A stretch of DNA of 5,854 nt, taken from the NCBI GenBank assembly GCA_947306845.1, contig CAMZHP010000221.1, positions 1 through 5,854 of the forward strand, given 5' to 3'. Positions 5,833 to 5,854 of the stretch are shown here, piece after piece (position 1 is the stretch's first letter; each line of letters begins with the position of its first letter). The position numbers and the translations under genes are program-made. Origin of the DNA: an uncultured Prevotellaceae bacterium (lineage in GTDB: Bacteria > Bacteroidota > Bacteroidia > Bacteroidales > Bacteroidaceae). Under the pieces are notes generated by a model. That model had not been told where the DNA came from. It worked only from the letters and a program-made list of their open reading frames with translations, and searched no databases.

Positions 5833-5835
5833 TTA
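5828..5835 (-). promoter_or_regulatory. Bacteroidota -7 element upstream of kduI
   Basis: On the minus strand TAAGTTTG fits TAnnTTTG. It lies about 35 bases before the kduI ATG, leaving a short leader. The matching -33 element would fall at or beyond the window end, so the promoter cannot be confirmed here. Confidence 0.55.
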
Positions 5836-5854
5836 CACAAAAAAAATGAGACAG

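Overview
The window looks like a piece of a Bacteroidota chromosome, probably Prevotella or Bacteroides from the gut or a related habitat; the genus is an inference. The case rests on Bacteroidota-type promoters (TTTG about 20 bases upstream of TAnnTTTG), AT-rich leaders without clear Shine-Dalgarno sequences, a SecD/SecDF-type protein, and KduI and KduD proteins with Bacteroidota-like features.

Left part (1-2906, all minus strand). Read in the direction of transcription, a rhomboid intramembrane protease is followed two bases later by a membrane-anchored endonuclease/exonuclease/phosphatase (EEP) protein. The start of SecD/SecDF comes next, behind its own promoter, and runs off the window at base 1. 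Proteolysis in the membrane, a membrane-tethered phosphodiesterase-fold enzyme and the Sec translocase motor make this an envelope-centred cluster.

Middle (2907-3510). A 215-base AT-rich region carries divergent promoters, one for the rhomboid operon and one for an HU-family DNA-binding protein on the plus strand. A strong hairpin after HU lies between convergent genes and can terminate transcription from both sides.

Right part (3511-5854, all minus strand). kduI (5-keto-4-deoxyuronate isomerase) and a KduD-type short-chain dehydrogenase carry out consecutive steps that turn unsaturated uronates from pectin or glycosaminoglycans into 2-keto-3-deoxygluconate. Between them sits a more AT-rich gene for a four-helix-bundle protein of the 23S rRNA intervening-sequence (S23) family. 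It is enclosed by a 36-base inverted repeat (35 of 36 matching) built from 8-base units of consensus GGAGTTTA. The cassette of roughly 570-585 bases looks inserted into the kdu operon. It resembles the S23-encoding intervening sequences of bacterial 23S rRNA genes, but lies in a protein-coding operon and has no recognisable transposase. This is the most interesting feature of the window.

No tRNA, rRNA or CRISPR array was seen, and no gene-free stretch exceeds 300 bases.
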